The notes under the pieces were generated by a model. That model saw nothing but the letters and a program-made list of their open reading frames with translations. It did not search any database and was not told the DNA's origin. 64,000 nucleotides of DNA, from NCBI RefSeq assembly GCF_030580995.1, contig NZ_JAUQSZ010000001.1, positions 496,001-560,000 of the forward strand, read 5' to 3'. The stretch is from Sphingomonas immobilis (lineage in GTDB: Bacteria > Pseudomonadota > Alphaproteobacteria > Sphingomonadales > Sphingomonadaceae). Of this stretch, positions 45,370-53,408 are shown piece by piece; within the stretch, counting starts at the first letter, position 1; the number at the start of each line of letters is the position of its first letter. The position numbers were made by a program, and so were the translations under genes.

Positions 45370-46437
45370 TCAGTTCCCTACCGGCACGCAGGGCTTCACC
45401 GCCCCGCACGCCGCGACCGCAGCACCGCGCGAGCCATAGGGCCCGACCAGTACCTTCGTCAGCTTGCCCGCCTGCGCATAGGTCACGCCCGCGCCGGGGA
45501 AGCGGCCGCCGACCTGCGCCCACAGTTTCCGCGCATTGCCGGCATCGCCGAACGCGCCGAGCTGCACCTGCCAGCGCCCGCCGCTCGCCGTGACCGGCGG
45601 ACGGGGAGCGGGCCGCTGCACGGGCGGCGGTGCGGGATCGTTCGCCACCTCGACCGGCACCGGTGTGCGCCGGGGCTTCGGCGTCGGTTTCGGCGCGGGC
45701 GGCGGCGGCGAATCCGGGCCGTAGTCCGATGGCGGCACGTCCGCCCCACCGACCGCTACATCGCGACCGGGCAGCGGCTGATCGGGATTGCCGCGCGTCG
45801 GGCGATCCGGCGTAAACTGTGGACGGCGCGCATCGTCCTCATACTGGCGCGCAAGCTCGAGACCCTTCTGGCGGTCGCTCGCCGGGATGTACTGGTCCAT
45901 CTGCGCCTGCACCTGCGGCGCCTTCGGCTGCCCGCCCGCGACGGAGCGCACGATCAGCGCATAGGCGCGCGGCCAGTCCTTCTTCGGCACCGCGTCGCCG
46001 TTGAACAGCATCGTACCGAGCACGAGCTGCGCGCGCGGCTCGCCGCGCTGCGCGGATTTCTCCAGCCACGGCAGCGCGTCCTTGCGCTTGCCCTGATCGA
46101 ACAGCACGAGGCCGTAATTGTCCTCCGCCTGCTGATGACCCTGCATTGCGGCCTTGCGGAACCAGCTTTCCGCCATCGGCATGTCGAGCGGCACCCCGCG
46201 GCCGAGCTTGTAGGCCTGCGCGAGATTGAACTGCGCGTCGGCGTTGCCCTTGATCGCGTCGGGGCGCCACTGATCGACGGCCTTGCGGTAGTCGCCGCGG
46301 CTCCACGCATCGACGCCGGCCTTCACATCGGCGGAGGCGGGCATCGTCGCCAGGATGATGCCGGTGCCGGCGAGAAACCCGGTCAACCCAAGTGCAAACG
46401 TTCCCGAAAACCCGAATTTCATCTTGTCCGAACCCAT
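45370..46437 (-). CDS. Sel1-repeat and SPOR-domain exported protein
   Basis: A 355-residue exported protein. The signal region (about residues 5-36, FGFSGTFALGLTGFLAGTGI) is followed by Sel1/TPR-like repeats (about 38-190): WRPDAIKGNADAQFNLAQAYKLG, AESWFRKAAMQGHQQAEDNYG and LEKSAQRGEPRAQLVLGTMLF. A Pro-rich linker (about 210-270, with PPPPAPKPTPKPR) joins a C-terminal SPOR domain (about 275-350, WQVQLGAFGDAGNARKLWAQV). SPOR domains bind denuded glycan at the division site. ATG 46437 or 46422 could start it. It is divergent from the ParA gene across 164 bases, and the ParA operon ends in a second SPOR protein. Confidence 0.88.
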   Translation of the reverse strand: MGSDKMKFGFSGTFALGLTGFLAGTGIILATMPASADVKAGVDAWSRGDYRKAVDQWRPDAIKGNADAQFNLAQAYKLGRGVPLDMPMAESWFRKAAMQGHQQAEDNYGLVLFDQGKRKDALPWLEKSAQRGEPRAQLVLGTMLFNGDAVPKKDWPRAYALIVRSVAGGQPKAPQVQAQMDQYIPASDRQKGLELARQYEDDARRPQFTPDRPTRGNPDQPLPGRDVAVGGADVPPSDYGPDSPPPPAPKPTPKPRRTPVPVEVANDPAPPPVQRPAPRPPVTASGGRWQVQLGAFGDAGNARKLWAQVGGRFPGAGVTYAQAGKLTKVLVGPYGSRGAAVAACGAVKPCVPVGN

Positions 46438-46537
46438 CCCACGCCACTCGCGACAGCCATGCTATGCCTCGTAACGCCAATTTCGAAAAGAAATCGTTAG
46501 GCACGTCCACGCTCAATTTGGGTCGCTGACGATGGCA

Positions 46538-46552
46538 TTAACCTATTATTGA
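46538..46552 (+). promoter_or_regulatory. CtrA-like box before parA
   Basis: TTAA-CCTATTA-TTGA matches TTAA-N7-TTAA with one mismatch and lies 49 bases before the ParA start codon, in the shared divergent promoter with the Sel1/SPOR gene. Confidence 0.35.
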
Positions 46553-46601
46553 CGCCTGGCATGGCAATCCCTTCCCGGAAGAACGGGGAGTCCGATACAA
46601 C

Positions 46602-47318
46602 ATGCGCGTTCTCGCGATGGCATCACAGAAGGGCGGGTCTGGAAAGACCACGCTGTCCGGGCATCTCGCCGTGCAAGCTCAGCTTGCGGGCGCTGGCCCC
46701 GTCGTCATGGTCGATATCGATCCGCAGGGGTCGCTGTCGGACTGGTGGAACGAGCGCAACACCGATTATCCGGCGTTCGCGCAGACCACCGTGGCGCGCC
46801 TCGCCGCCGATCTCGAAGTGCTGCGCCAGCAGGGCTTCAAGCTGGCGATGATCGACACGCCGCCCGCCATCACGATGGCGATCCAGAGCGTGATCGCGGT
46901 CGCCGAACTCATCGTCATCCCGACGCGCCCGTCGCCGCACGATCTGCGCGCGGTCGGCGCCACCGTCGATCTGTGCGAGCGCGCCGGCAAGCCGCTGCTG
47001 TTCGTCGTCAACGGCGCGACGCCGAAGGCGCGCATCACCACCGAGGCCGCGGTCGCGCTGTCGCAGCACGGCACCGTCGCCCCGGTCGTCCTGCATCACC
47101 GCACCGATTTCGCCGCCTCGATGATCGATGGCCGCACCGTGATGGAAGTCGATCCCAAGAGCCGCTCCGCACAGGAGGTCGAGGCTTTGTGGACGTACAT
47201 TTCCGACCGGCTCGAGAAGAATTTCCGCCGCACCGTGTTCGCCGCCCCGACGACGTCGGCCGGTTTCGGCGCGCAGCGCGCCGCCCAGGGTGGTTTCGGC
47301 CGCCGGGGAGTGAGCTGA
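46602..47318 (+). CDS. Orphan ParA/MinD-family ATPase
   Basis: A 238-residue deviant Walker A ATPase. The Walker motif KGGSGKTT at residues 10-17 has the signature first Lys, switch I VMVDIDPQGS has the Asp, and Walker B is AMIDTPPAIT. It is compact, lacking the N-terminal DNA-binding extension of plasmid-type ParA. No ParB gene, parS-like repeat or other segregation gene is adjacent, so it is not the chromosome partitioning ParA in its usual operon. The next gene, two bases on, encodes a ribbon-helix-helix protein that could serve as partner. Such orphan ATPases position protein clusters, chemoreceptors or division factors; the cargo is unknown. Confidence 0.88.
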   Translation: MRVLAMASQKGGSGKTTLSGHLAVQAQLAGAGPVVMVDIDPQGSLSDWWNERNTDYPAFAQTTVARLAADLEVLRQQGFKLAMIDTPPAITMAIQSVIAVAELIVIPTRPSPHDLRAVGATVDLCERAGKPLLFVVNGATPKARITTEAAVALSQHGTVAPVVLHHRTDFAASMIDGRTVMEVDPKSRSAQEVEALWTYISDRLEKNFRRTVFAAPTTSAGFGAQRAAQGGFGRRGVS

Positions 47319-47319
47319 C

Positions 47320-47880
47320 ATGAGCATGTTCGGCAACAACACCCGCCCGATGGGCTCGCTTTCGGCGACCCTGCTCGCCCGCAAGGGCCAGGCGCGTCCG
47401 GCGATGCGTCCGCAAGGCTTCGGCGCGTTCGGCCATCCGCCGGTCGGCGAGGACGATCTCGGCTGGAACGACATGGGCGCGGATGTGCCTGCGCCGGTCG
47501 CCGTGGTGCCGCCGGTGCTCGTCCAGCGCGAGGCGCTGAAGGAAGAATTCGAAGCGCCGGTTGAGACCGTCGTAGAGCCCGTCGCCGAAGTCGCGCCGGA
47601 ACCCGTTTTCGAAGCACCCGCTCCGGTCATCGAAGTCGCCCGCCCGGTCATCTCGCCCGAAATGGCGGCGACGATCGGCCACGGCGCCCGCGCCAAGAAC
47701 CCGCGTTCGGCCTTCACGCTGCGTCTCGACCGCGAGCGTCACCTGCGCCTGCGCCTCGCCTCGGCCGTCCAGGGCGTCTCCGCGCAGGCGCTCGTCACCG
47801 AAGCGCTCGACGCTTTCCTGCAATCCATTCCCGAGGTCGAGGAGCTGGTCCGCCAGCTTCCGGCGCGGGCCGCACGCTGA
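47320..47880 (+). CDS. Ribbon-helix-helix protein with long acidic/proline-rich arm, partner of the ParA ATPase
   Basis: A 186-residue protein. Residues 1-45 are basic and Gly/Pro-rich. Residues 50-115 form a disordered-looking Pro/Val/Glu stretch. Residues about 128-180 contain NPRSAFTLRLDRERHLRLRLASAVQG (in pieces) with VSAQALVTEALDAFL, a pattern that reads as a ribbon-helix-helix domain like those of small ParB/ParG-type partners. The start is one base after the parA stop, with GGGAG upstream. A DNA-binding or ATPase-stimulating role for the basic N-terminus is inference. I do not recognise a named family. Confidence 0.75.
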   Translation: MSMFGNNTRPMGSLSATLLARKGQARPAMRPQGFGAFGHPPVGEDDLGWNDMGADVPAPVAVVPPVLVQREALKEEFEAPVETVVEPVAEVAPEPVFEAPAPVIEVARPVISPEMAATIGHGARAKNPRSAFTLRLDRERHLRLRLASAVQGVSAQALVTEALDAFLQSIPEVEELVRQLPARAAR

Positions 47881-47900
47881 ATTTCTGGGGGGAAATTTCG

Positions 47901-49190
47901 ATGAAGACCCGTCCTATCCTGACTATGAGCGTCACGGCCCTGCTGCTCGGCGGCGCGGTCGTCAGCGGCGCCTTCGCAGGGGACCGCGATCAGTCGCAGG
48001 GTGACCGCAACGCCAGCGTGGAGGCCGCCATCGCGCGCTCGATGCTGACCGACGGCAACACCAACGGCGCAGTCCAGCACGCCGAGAGCGCCGTCGCCGC
48101 CGCGCCGAAACTGGCCGCGTACCGCATGACGCTGGGCCAGGCGTATCTCAAGGCCGGTCGCTTCGCCTCCGCCCGCGACGCCTTCAACGATACGCTCGCG
48201 CTCGACGGCAACAATGCCAAGGCCGCGCTCAACCTCTCGCTCGCGCTGATCGCGACCGGCGACTGGCACGGCGCGCGCAAGGTGCTCGACGGTCACGCCG
48301 ACATCATCCCGATCGCCGATCGCGGCCTCGCCATCGCGCTTGCTGGCGATCCGTCGGCTGCGGTCGATCTGCTGATCCCGGCGGTCCGCTCGCCCGACGC
48401 TACCTCCAAGACCCGCCAGAACCTCGCGCTCAGCCTCGCGCTCGCGGGCCGCTGGGCGGATGCCAAGACCATCATCGCGGTCGATCTCTCGCCCGCCGAT
48501 GTCGATCAGCGCATCCAGGAATGGGCGCTGTTCGCCAAGCCCAACGGCGCATCGGATCAGGTTGCGAAGCTGCTAGGCGTGAAGCCGGTCGCCGACAACG
48601 GCCAGCCGGTCGCATTGGCGCTCAATGCGGCGGCACCCGTCGCCGTTGCCGAGGCCGCGCCTGCTCCGGTCGTCGCTGCTACCGAGGCACCCGCTGCCGC
48701 CGCTCCGGCCCCCGTCGCGGTCGCCGCTGTCGCGCCGTCGCTCAACACCGGCATCCAGTTCGGCCCGCGTCAGGAAGTGGTCCAGCCGCTCCCCGCCAAG
48801 GCGCAGAAGGCGCAGAAGGTCGCGCTCATCAAGGCCGCCGCCGCCTCGTACAAGACCGCCGCTCCGGCCCAGCCGCAGCAGCAGCCGGCAAAAGGCAATT
48901 TCTTCGTGCAGGTCGGCGCTTACGACAACGCCGGCGTTGCGCGCGATGCCTGGGGCCGCGCCAGCCGCCGCTTCGCGGGCTTCAGCGCATACAAGCCGCA
49001 GGGCATGAGCTTCGCGACCAAGTCCGGCAATTTCTACCGCCTGTCGGTCGGCGGCTTCACCCGCCCCGAAGCGGTCAAGCTCTGCCTCAGCTACCGCGCC
49101 ACCGGCGGCAAGTGCTTCGTGCGCGCAGGCGCCGGCGATCAGCTCGCCTCATGGGTGAAGCCGGGCCGCCCGCAGCTCGCCTCACGCTAA
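47901..49190 (+). CDS. TPR and SPOR-domain exported protein
   Basis: A 429-residue exported protein. Signal peptide (MSVTALLLGGAVVSGAFAGD, about residues 10-28), then tetratricopeptide repeats (about 35-200: AVQHAESAVAAAPKLAAYRM, LGQAYLKAGRFASARDAFND, ALNLSLALIATGDWHGAR), then an Ala/Pro/Val-rich linker (about 225-300), then a SPOR domain (about 328-410, FFVQVGAYDNAGVARDAWGR). GGGGGGAAA lies just before the ATG. It lies 20 bases after the ribbon-helix-helix gene, so all three probably share one transcript, ending in the terminator at 49216. Its architecture mirrors the divergent Sel1/SPOR gene at 45370. Confidence 0.88.
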   Translation: MKTRPILTMSVTALLLGGAVVSGAFAGDRDQSQGDRNASVEAAIARSMLTDGNTNGAVQHAESAVAAAPKLAAYRMTLGQAYLKAGRFASARDAFNDTLALDGNNAKAALNLSLALIATGDWHGARKVLDGHADIIPIADRGLAIALAGDPSAAVDLLIPAVRSPDATSKTRQNLALSLALAGRWADAKTIIAVDLSPADVDQRIQEWALFAKPNGASDQVAKLLGVKPVADNGQPVALALNAAAPVAVAEAAPAPVVAATEAPAAAAPAPVAVAAVAPSLNTGIQFGPRQEVVQPLPAKAQKAQKVALIKAAAASYKTAAPAQPQQQPAKGNFFVQVGAYDNAGVARDAWGRASRRFAGFSAYKPQGMSFATKSGNFYRLSVGGFTRPEAVKLCLSYRATGGKCFVRAGAGDQLASWVKPGRPQLASR

Positions 49191-49215
49191 AAACCGCTCG
49201 ACATTTCGTCACGCG

Positions 49216-49247
49216 AAGGCCCGTTCCCGCAAGGGGGCGGGCCTTTT
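49216..49247 (+). terminator. Intrinsic terminator of the ParA operon
   Basis: AAGGCCCG (49216-49223) pairs with CGGGCCTT (49238-49245), followed by TTTTGCTTT. The loop also contains a CCCGCAAGGGGG pair. It lies 26 bases after the stop of the TPR/SPOR gene. Confidence 0.85.
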
Positions 49248-49268
49248 GCTTTGGGACGACGGCAGAAA

Positions 49269-49287
49269 TTTACGATTTGTTAACCAT
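49269..49287 (+). promoter_or_regulatory. CtrA-like box before the 54-residue gene
   Basis: TTTA-CGATTTG-TTAA (49269-49283) matches TTAA-N7-TTAA with one mismatch, and the right half extends to an exact TTAACCAT (49280-49287), the half-site often quoted for alphaproteobacterial CtrA. It lies about 45 bases before the start codon. Confidence 0.4.
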
Positions 49288-49330
49288 GCGCTGCGTAATT
49301 TTACGGAGGAGGGGGCCCGGGAGGTGGCCA

Positions 49331-49495
49331 ATGTACGAGATCGAAGCGACCAAACGTGAACTGGAGCGGGTGCTGCGGGTACTCGAGGGCATGAACGACA
49401 CGACCTCGCGGGGTTTCCTCCGCGACTATATGCGCGAACTCGACGCGAAGGCGCTTCGCTTCGAGATGCATCCCGAAGCCGAGACGCTCATTTAA
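49331..49495 (+). CDS. Small helical protein of unknown function
   Basis: A 54-residue protein beginning MYEIEATKRELERVLRVLEG, then NDTTSRGFLRDYMREL and ending EMHPEAETLI. It is charged and should form two amphipathic helices. GGGAGGTGG lies just before the ATG, a strong ribosome site, and a CtrA-like box lies upstream. Codon use matches the neighbourhood. I do not recognise a family; it could be a small adaptor or regulator. A PilZ gene follows 59 bases later on the same strand and may be co-transcribed. Confidence 0.7.
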   Translation: MYEIEATKRELERVLRVLEGMNDTTSRGFLRDYMRELDAKALRFEMHPEAETLI

Positions 49496-49554
49496 GTAGA
49501 AAAACCGATGTCGTGGTGAACGCGACGTTAGGGAAGCGGCGCTAAGCCAGGTCC

Positions 49555-49857
49555 ATGACCGCTTTCGCCCTGCGCCGCCCCGAACCCAGGATCATCCCGC
49601 GCGCGCCACGACACGACGTGGATGTCGCTGCCGAGATCGCCGGGCCCACCATCCTCCCATTTTCCAGCCGTGTGAAGAACATCTCCACCTCCGGCATGTT
49701 GCTGCTCGACTCCGGCCAGTTGCAGGTCGGCGATGTCGTGTATGCGAAACTCCCCGGCCGGGCACCCGTCCTGTGCGTCGTCGCACGCCTGCGGCCGGGT
49801 GGCGGCGCGGGCATCAAGTTCGAAACCTCGGTGCAGCTCGACGATTGCTGGGGCTGA
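49555..49857 (+). CDS. PilZ-domain protein
   Basis: A 100-residue protein that is essentially one PilZ domain, the cyclic-di-GMP receptor fold. The Arg-rich entry RRPEPRIIPRAPRHDVDV provides RxxxR-type residues and KNISTSGMLLLDSG provides the (D/N)xSxxG motif. The barrel continues to GAGIKFETSVQ. If it binds cyclic di-GMP it would act as a small effector, which fits the EAL phosphodiesterase at 22052, although binding is inferred. It is convergent with pyrC, 12 bases apart. Confidence 0.85.
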   Translation: MTAFALRRPEPRIIPRAPRHDVDVAAEIAGPTILPFSSRVKNISTSGMLLLDSGQLQVGDVVYAKLPGRAPVLCVVARLRPGGGAGIKFETSVQLDDCWG

Positions 49858-49869
49858 CCCCGGCCAAGC

Positions 49870-51096
49870 TCAAATTAGCGACTTGCCGCCCTTGAACAGG
49901 CGCAGCACCTTGCCCTGAACCGGCAGGCCGTCGAACGGCGTGTTACCCGCCTTCGCCACCAGTTCGTCCGAATCGATCTTCCAGGGCTTGTTCTCGTCGA
50001 ACAGCAGCAGATCGGCCGGAGCGCCCGGCGTCAGCGATCCCGTCGCGACCCCCAGCACCTTAGCCGGATTGAGCGCGAGCAGCATGAACAGCCGGTCGAT
50101 CGCGATCACCTCGTCGCGCACCAGCCCCAGCGCCAGCGCCAGCAACGTCTCTGCGCCCGCCATCCCGGCCTCGGCATCGGCGAAGGGGAGGCGCTTCTCC
50201 TCCGGCCCCTGCGGATCGTGGCCCGAACACAGCACGTCGACCGTGCCGTCGCCGACCGCCGCGATCGCCGCCTTGCGGTCGCTCTCGCTACGCAAGGGAG
50301 GCGACAAATGCGCGAAGGTACGGAAGTCGCTCATCGCGATGTCGGACAGGAACAGGTGCGCTGGCGTGATGCCGCACGTCACGCGCACGCCGCGCCTTTT
50401 GGCCGCGCGGATCAGGTCGAAACCCGCCGCCGTCGTCACCTGGCGGATGTGCAGGGCAGCTCCCGTATCCTCCGCCAGCATCAGGTCGCGCGCGATGGCA
50501 AGCGGCTCGGCAAGGGCAGGGGCGGCGGGCAGGCCCATCCGTGTCGCCGTCTCTCCCGCGGTCGCGACCGCGCCCGCCGTCATGCCGCCATCCTCGCCGT
50601 GCGCGACAACGGTGAGGCCGAGGTCGCCCGCGTACGCCAGCACCTTCCGCATCACGCCCGAATCGGCGATCCAGCCAGCGCCCGTGCCGACCGCGCGCGC
50701 GCCCGCGTCGCGGTTGATCGCCATCTCGGCGAGATCCTTGCCCGCCAGCCCGCGCGTGGCGGCGGCGATCGGATGGATCCACAGGTCCGGCCGCCCGATC
50801 AGCGCCGCGCGCTGGACGAGGCCGGGATTGTCGAGCACCGGCGACTGATCGGGCATCAGCCCGACGCGCACGATGCCGCCCGCGTGGAAGGCGGGCAGGT
50901 CGATCGCGAACACGCCGAGATCGACGATCGCGGGGGCGAGGATCTTGCCCTTGCAGTCGATCGTCTCGGCATCGTCGGGAAGGTCGAACAGGCCGGTCGC
51001 GGCGATGCGGTCGCCCGCCACCAGCACGCCGCCCTTGCTGACGCCCGCGACCGGGCAGACCAGCGTCGCGTTCAGCAGCGCGAGGGTGCGGTTCAT
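49870..51096 (-). CDS. pyrC': Dihydroorotase-like protein, probably non-catalytic (PyrX type)
   Basis: A 408-residue amidohydrolase-fold protein of the dihydroorotase family. The metal-binding HxH that follows strand 1 is absent ([19 protein letters not shown] instead of a DxHxH motif). The catalytic Asp region TDHAPH is replaced by SGHDPQG. The rest of the fold is conserved, including [27 protein letters not shown] and [22 protein letters not shown]. In Pseudomonas the equivalent inactive protein is required as a scaffold for aspartate transcarbamoylase. It overlaps pyrB by four bases (ATGA), matching that arrangement. A separate active dihydroorotase should exist elsewhere in the genome. 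Confidence 0.88.
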   Translation of the reverse strand: MNRTLALLNATLVCPVAGVSKGGVLVAGDRIAATGLFDLPDDAETIDCKGKILAPAIVDLGVFAIDLPAFHAGGIVRVGLMPDQSPVLDNPGLVQRAALIGRPDLWIHPIAAATRGLAGKDLAEMAINRDAGARAVGTGAGWIADSGVMRKVLAYAGDLGLTVVAHGEDGGMTAGAVATAGETATRMGLPAAPALAEPLAIARDLMLAEDTGAALHIRQVTTAAGFDLIRAAKRRGVRVTCGITPAHLFLSDIAMSDFRTFAHLSPPLRSESDRKAAIAAVGDGTVDVLCSGHDPQGPEEKRLPFADAEAGMAGAETLLALALGLVRDEVIAIDRLFMLLALNPAKVLGVATGSLTPGAPADLLLFDENKPWKIDSDELVAKAGNTPFDGLPVQGKVLRLFKGGKSLI

Positions 51097-52076
51097 GCCC
51101 AACCCTCCACGCCGCGCGCCCGCCGCGTCAGCACGTCGAGGCAGGCCATGCGCACCGCCACGCCCATCTCGACCTGTTCGGTGATCGCCGACTGCGCGCT
51201 GTCGGCGACCGAGGAGGTGATCTCGACGCCGCGGTTCATCGGGCCGGGATGCATCACCAGCGCACCGGGCGCGCGTTCCAGCCGCTTTGGCGTCAGGCCG
51301 TAGCGCAGGTGGAACTCGCTGTTCGAAGGGATGAAGCCGCCCGCCATCCGCTCGTTCTGGACGCGCAGCATCATCACCACGTCGGCCCCCTCCAGCGCCT
51401 TGTCGAAATCGCTGAACGGCGTGACGCCCATCGCCTCGATCCCCGCCGGCATCAGCGTGGACGGCGCGCATACCCGCACCTCGGCGGCGAGCGCGGTCAG
51501 CGCGAGGATGTTGGAACGCGCGACGCGGCTGTGCAGGATATCGCCGCAGATCACCACGCGCTGCCCGGCGATGCTGCCGCGCCGCCGCCGGATCGTCACC
51601 GCATCGAGCAGCGCCTGCGTCGGATGCTCGTGCTGCCCGTCGCCGGCATTCAGCACCGGACAATCGACCTTGCCCGCGATCAGCCGCACCGCGCCCGACG
51701 ACATATGCCGGATGACGATCACGTCGGCGCGCATCGCGTTGAGCGTCATCGCCGTGTCGATCAGCGTCTCGCCCTTCTTCACGCTGGATTGCGCGGCGTG
51801 CATGTTGACCACGTCCGCGCCGAGCCTTTTGCCCGCGATCTCGAAGCTCAGCAGCGTGCGCGTGCTGTTCTCGAAGAATGCGTTGATCTGCGTGAGGCCT
51901 TCCAGCCGCTTGTCGCTCTTGGCGCGGTTGCGGTTCGCCTCGATCCACTGATCCGCCTCGTCGAGCAGGAACATGATCTCATGCGGCTGCAACCCGTCGA
52001 TCCCGGTGAGGTGCCGGTGCGGGAAAACGGCGCTGCCCGAAATCTGGGAAGCGGGGCGGTGATCGGATGCTGGCAT
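51093..52076 (-). CDS. pyrB: Aspartate carbamoyltransferase catalytic chain
   Basis: A 327-residue aspartate transcarbamoylase, condensing carbamoyl phosphate and aspartate in pyrimidine synthesis. The carbamoyl-phosphate loop is [20 protein letters not shown], the lysine loop has [16 protein letters not shown], and the aspartate-side signature is [31 protein letters not shown] is also typical. No pyrI regulatory gene is present; instead the stop overlaps the pseudo-dihydroorotase gene, as in class A transcarbamoylases. It is divergent from an AT-richer unknown gene. Confidence 0.97.
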   Translation of the reverse strand: MPASDHRPASQISGSAVFPHRHLTGIDGLQPHEIMFLLDEADQWIEANRNRAKSDKRLEGLTQINAFFENSTRTLLSFEIAGKRLGADVVNMHAAQSSVKKGETLIDTAMTLNAMRADVIVIRHMSSGAVRLIAGKVDCPVLNAGDGQHEHPTQALLDAVTIRRRRGSIAGQRVVICGDILHSRVARSNILALTALAAEVRVCAPSTLMPAGIEAMGVTPFSDFDKALEGADVVMMLRVQNERMAGGFIPSNSEFHLRYGLTPKRLERAPGALVMHPGPMNRGVEITSSVADSAQSAITEQVEMGVAVRMACLDVLTRRARGVEGWA

Positions 52077-52194
52077 TAAAGGGGTTCGGTAGTCTGCTAA
52101 GCGGGGCAGGGCAAGCGGGCCGGGCTATTTGCATCTTCCTCAAACCATGATGTACCGCTCGGCTGCCAATTGGCGAACGCGGGGGGATAGAATC

Positions 52195-53166
52195 TTGGTC
52201 ACGCAATTGACGCAGTACGTTTGTGCTGTTCCGGATTGGTTTAATCCGCTCATCCATCAGGTGCGCGGTACGAACATCGTGAACATAGAAACAAGTAAAA
52301 TATTGACTCATCTGGAGAATCTTGGCCCGCTGGCAAAAGGTGCATCTAATTTTCTTGGGCCCGTTAATACGGTTCTTGCGGTGGCGAACATCGGGGTCAC
52401 GTTGGCGACGTTTGTTGCGCTTCGGCAGCAATTGAAAGAAACTGAAGCTGCCGTCATCAACATCGGCGCCAAGATGGACTTGAGGCACAAAAGTGCGATG
52501 TTTGCCGGAGTTGGCGCTTCGCTCGACCTACTCGTGATGGCGGATGACTTACCTGCTCAAGAGGCTAGGGCGCTGGTATTGGCAAATTATGCGCCACTTG
52601 CCAAAGAGGTGAGGCTTTTCTCAAGTTATCTCGACGAAGTGGTAGCTTCGCTTAAATCGCCAACGGCTGCGCAGTATATCGACATATTGAATATCCAAAA
52701 TATTCTGAATCTTGTCGAGGTAAAGCTCCTCTTGGCTCTCGATCGCAAGGCTTCAGCAAACGAGCGGGCTGCGGCAGGACGCGCGCAAATCGATGAGACG
52801 GTTGAGAGTTTCGTTAAACTTGTCTGCTTTAAGACATTGAACGCGTCCATCGCAGAAACCGAAATTCGTCAAATGCTGGAGTACTTCGAAGGATTAACCG
52901 GAAAAGACGCACTTTCGTTACTGGTAGATCTCAAAATCGAAACCGGAAAGTCGATGTTTTCTGCCGTCTCGGGTGAGAAAGTCTGCGCTGATCAACTCAA
53001 GGCCGTTGCGATCTTGAAGAGCCGAGCCGAGAGTACATTGCTCGAGACTCAGTTGAACTCCGACAAGACCTTGTTTCAGAGCTTGTTGCTCAAAGATTCC
53101 CCGGAGCCAATCTCGGTTGAATCGCATTTCGTGATTGTGTCGCAACCGTCTCAAATGGCGGCTTGA
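52195..53166 (+). CDS. Unknown protein with one membrane/hydrophobic segment and a helical body; atypical base composition
   Basis: About 323 residues if it starts at TTG 52195 (GGGGGA seven bases upstream); TTG 52129 or ATG 52147 would add up to 22 residues. The N-terminal third has NTVLAVANIGVTLATFVALR, a hydrophobic helix, followed by a heptad-like QQLKETEAAVINIGAKMDLR. The rest is mostly helical with no recognised motif. Base composition is visibly AT-richer than all neighbours, with frequent AAA, TTT and ATT codons, which suggests recent acquisition. It stands alone between pyrB (divergent) and a chemoreceptor gene (convergent), with no mobility gene. I do not recognise a family and assign no function. 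Confidence 0.7.
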   Translation: MVTQLTQYVCAVPDWFNPLIHQVRGTNIVNIETSKILTHLENLGPLAKGASNFLGPVNTVLAVANIGVTLATFVALRQQLKETEAAVINIGAKMDLRHKSAMFAGVGASLDLLVMADDLPAQEARALVLANYAPLAKEVRLFSSYLDEVVASLKSPTAAQYIDILNIQNILNLVEVKLLLALDRKASANERAAAGRAQIDETVESFVKLVCFKTLNASIAETEIRQMLEYFEGLTGKDALSLLVDLKIETGKSMFSAVSGEKVCADQLKAVAILKSRAESTLLETQLNSDKTLFQSLLLKDSPEPISVESHFVIVSQPSQMAA

Positions 53167-53211
53167 GGGATATTTTTCTGTCGCAGCAAACTAACAGCTA
53201 AACATCCATCC

Positions 53212-53240
53212 CGTCACCCCGGGTCGAGGCCGGGGCGTCG
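53212..53240. repeat. Solo arm of repeat family C
   Basis: CGTCACCCCGGGTCGAGGCC and the bases to 53240 resemble one arm of the palindrome at 41431-41516 (CGTCGCCCCGGCGTAGGCCGG), without a mirrored partner. The rest of 53167-53408 holds no gene; a GTTACCTTC direct duplication lies near 53380-53398. Confidence 0.5.
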
Positions 53241-53408
53241 GAGACAGGTTCTGTCCTACACTGCCGCCTTTCCGTATCCTGACGGCACATGCACCGCGCC
53301 GCGTCCCCCGCCCCGATGCCCGTTCGCCCTCGCAACTGCTTCACACCTCAACGCTTCGTCGCATTTTCACCGTCGTTTTGCGTTACCTTCGTTACCTTCG
53401 CGGGCGAA

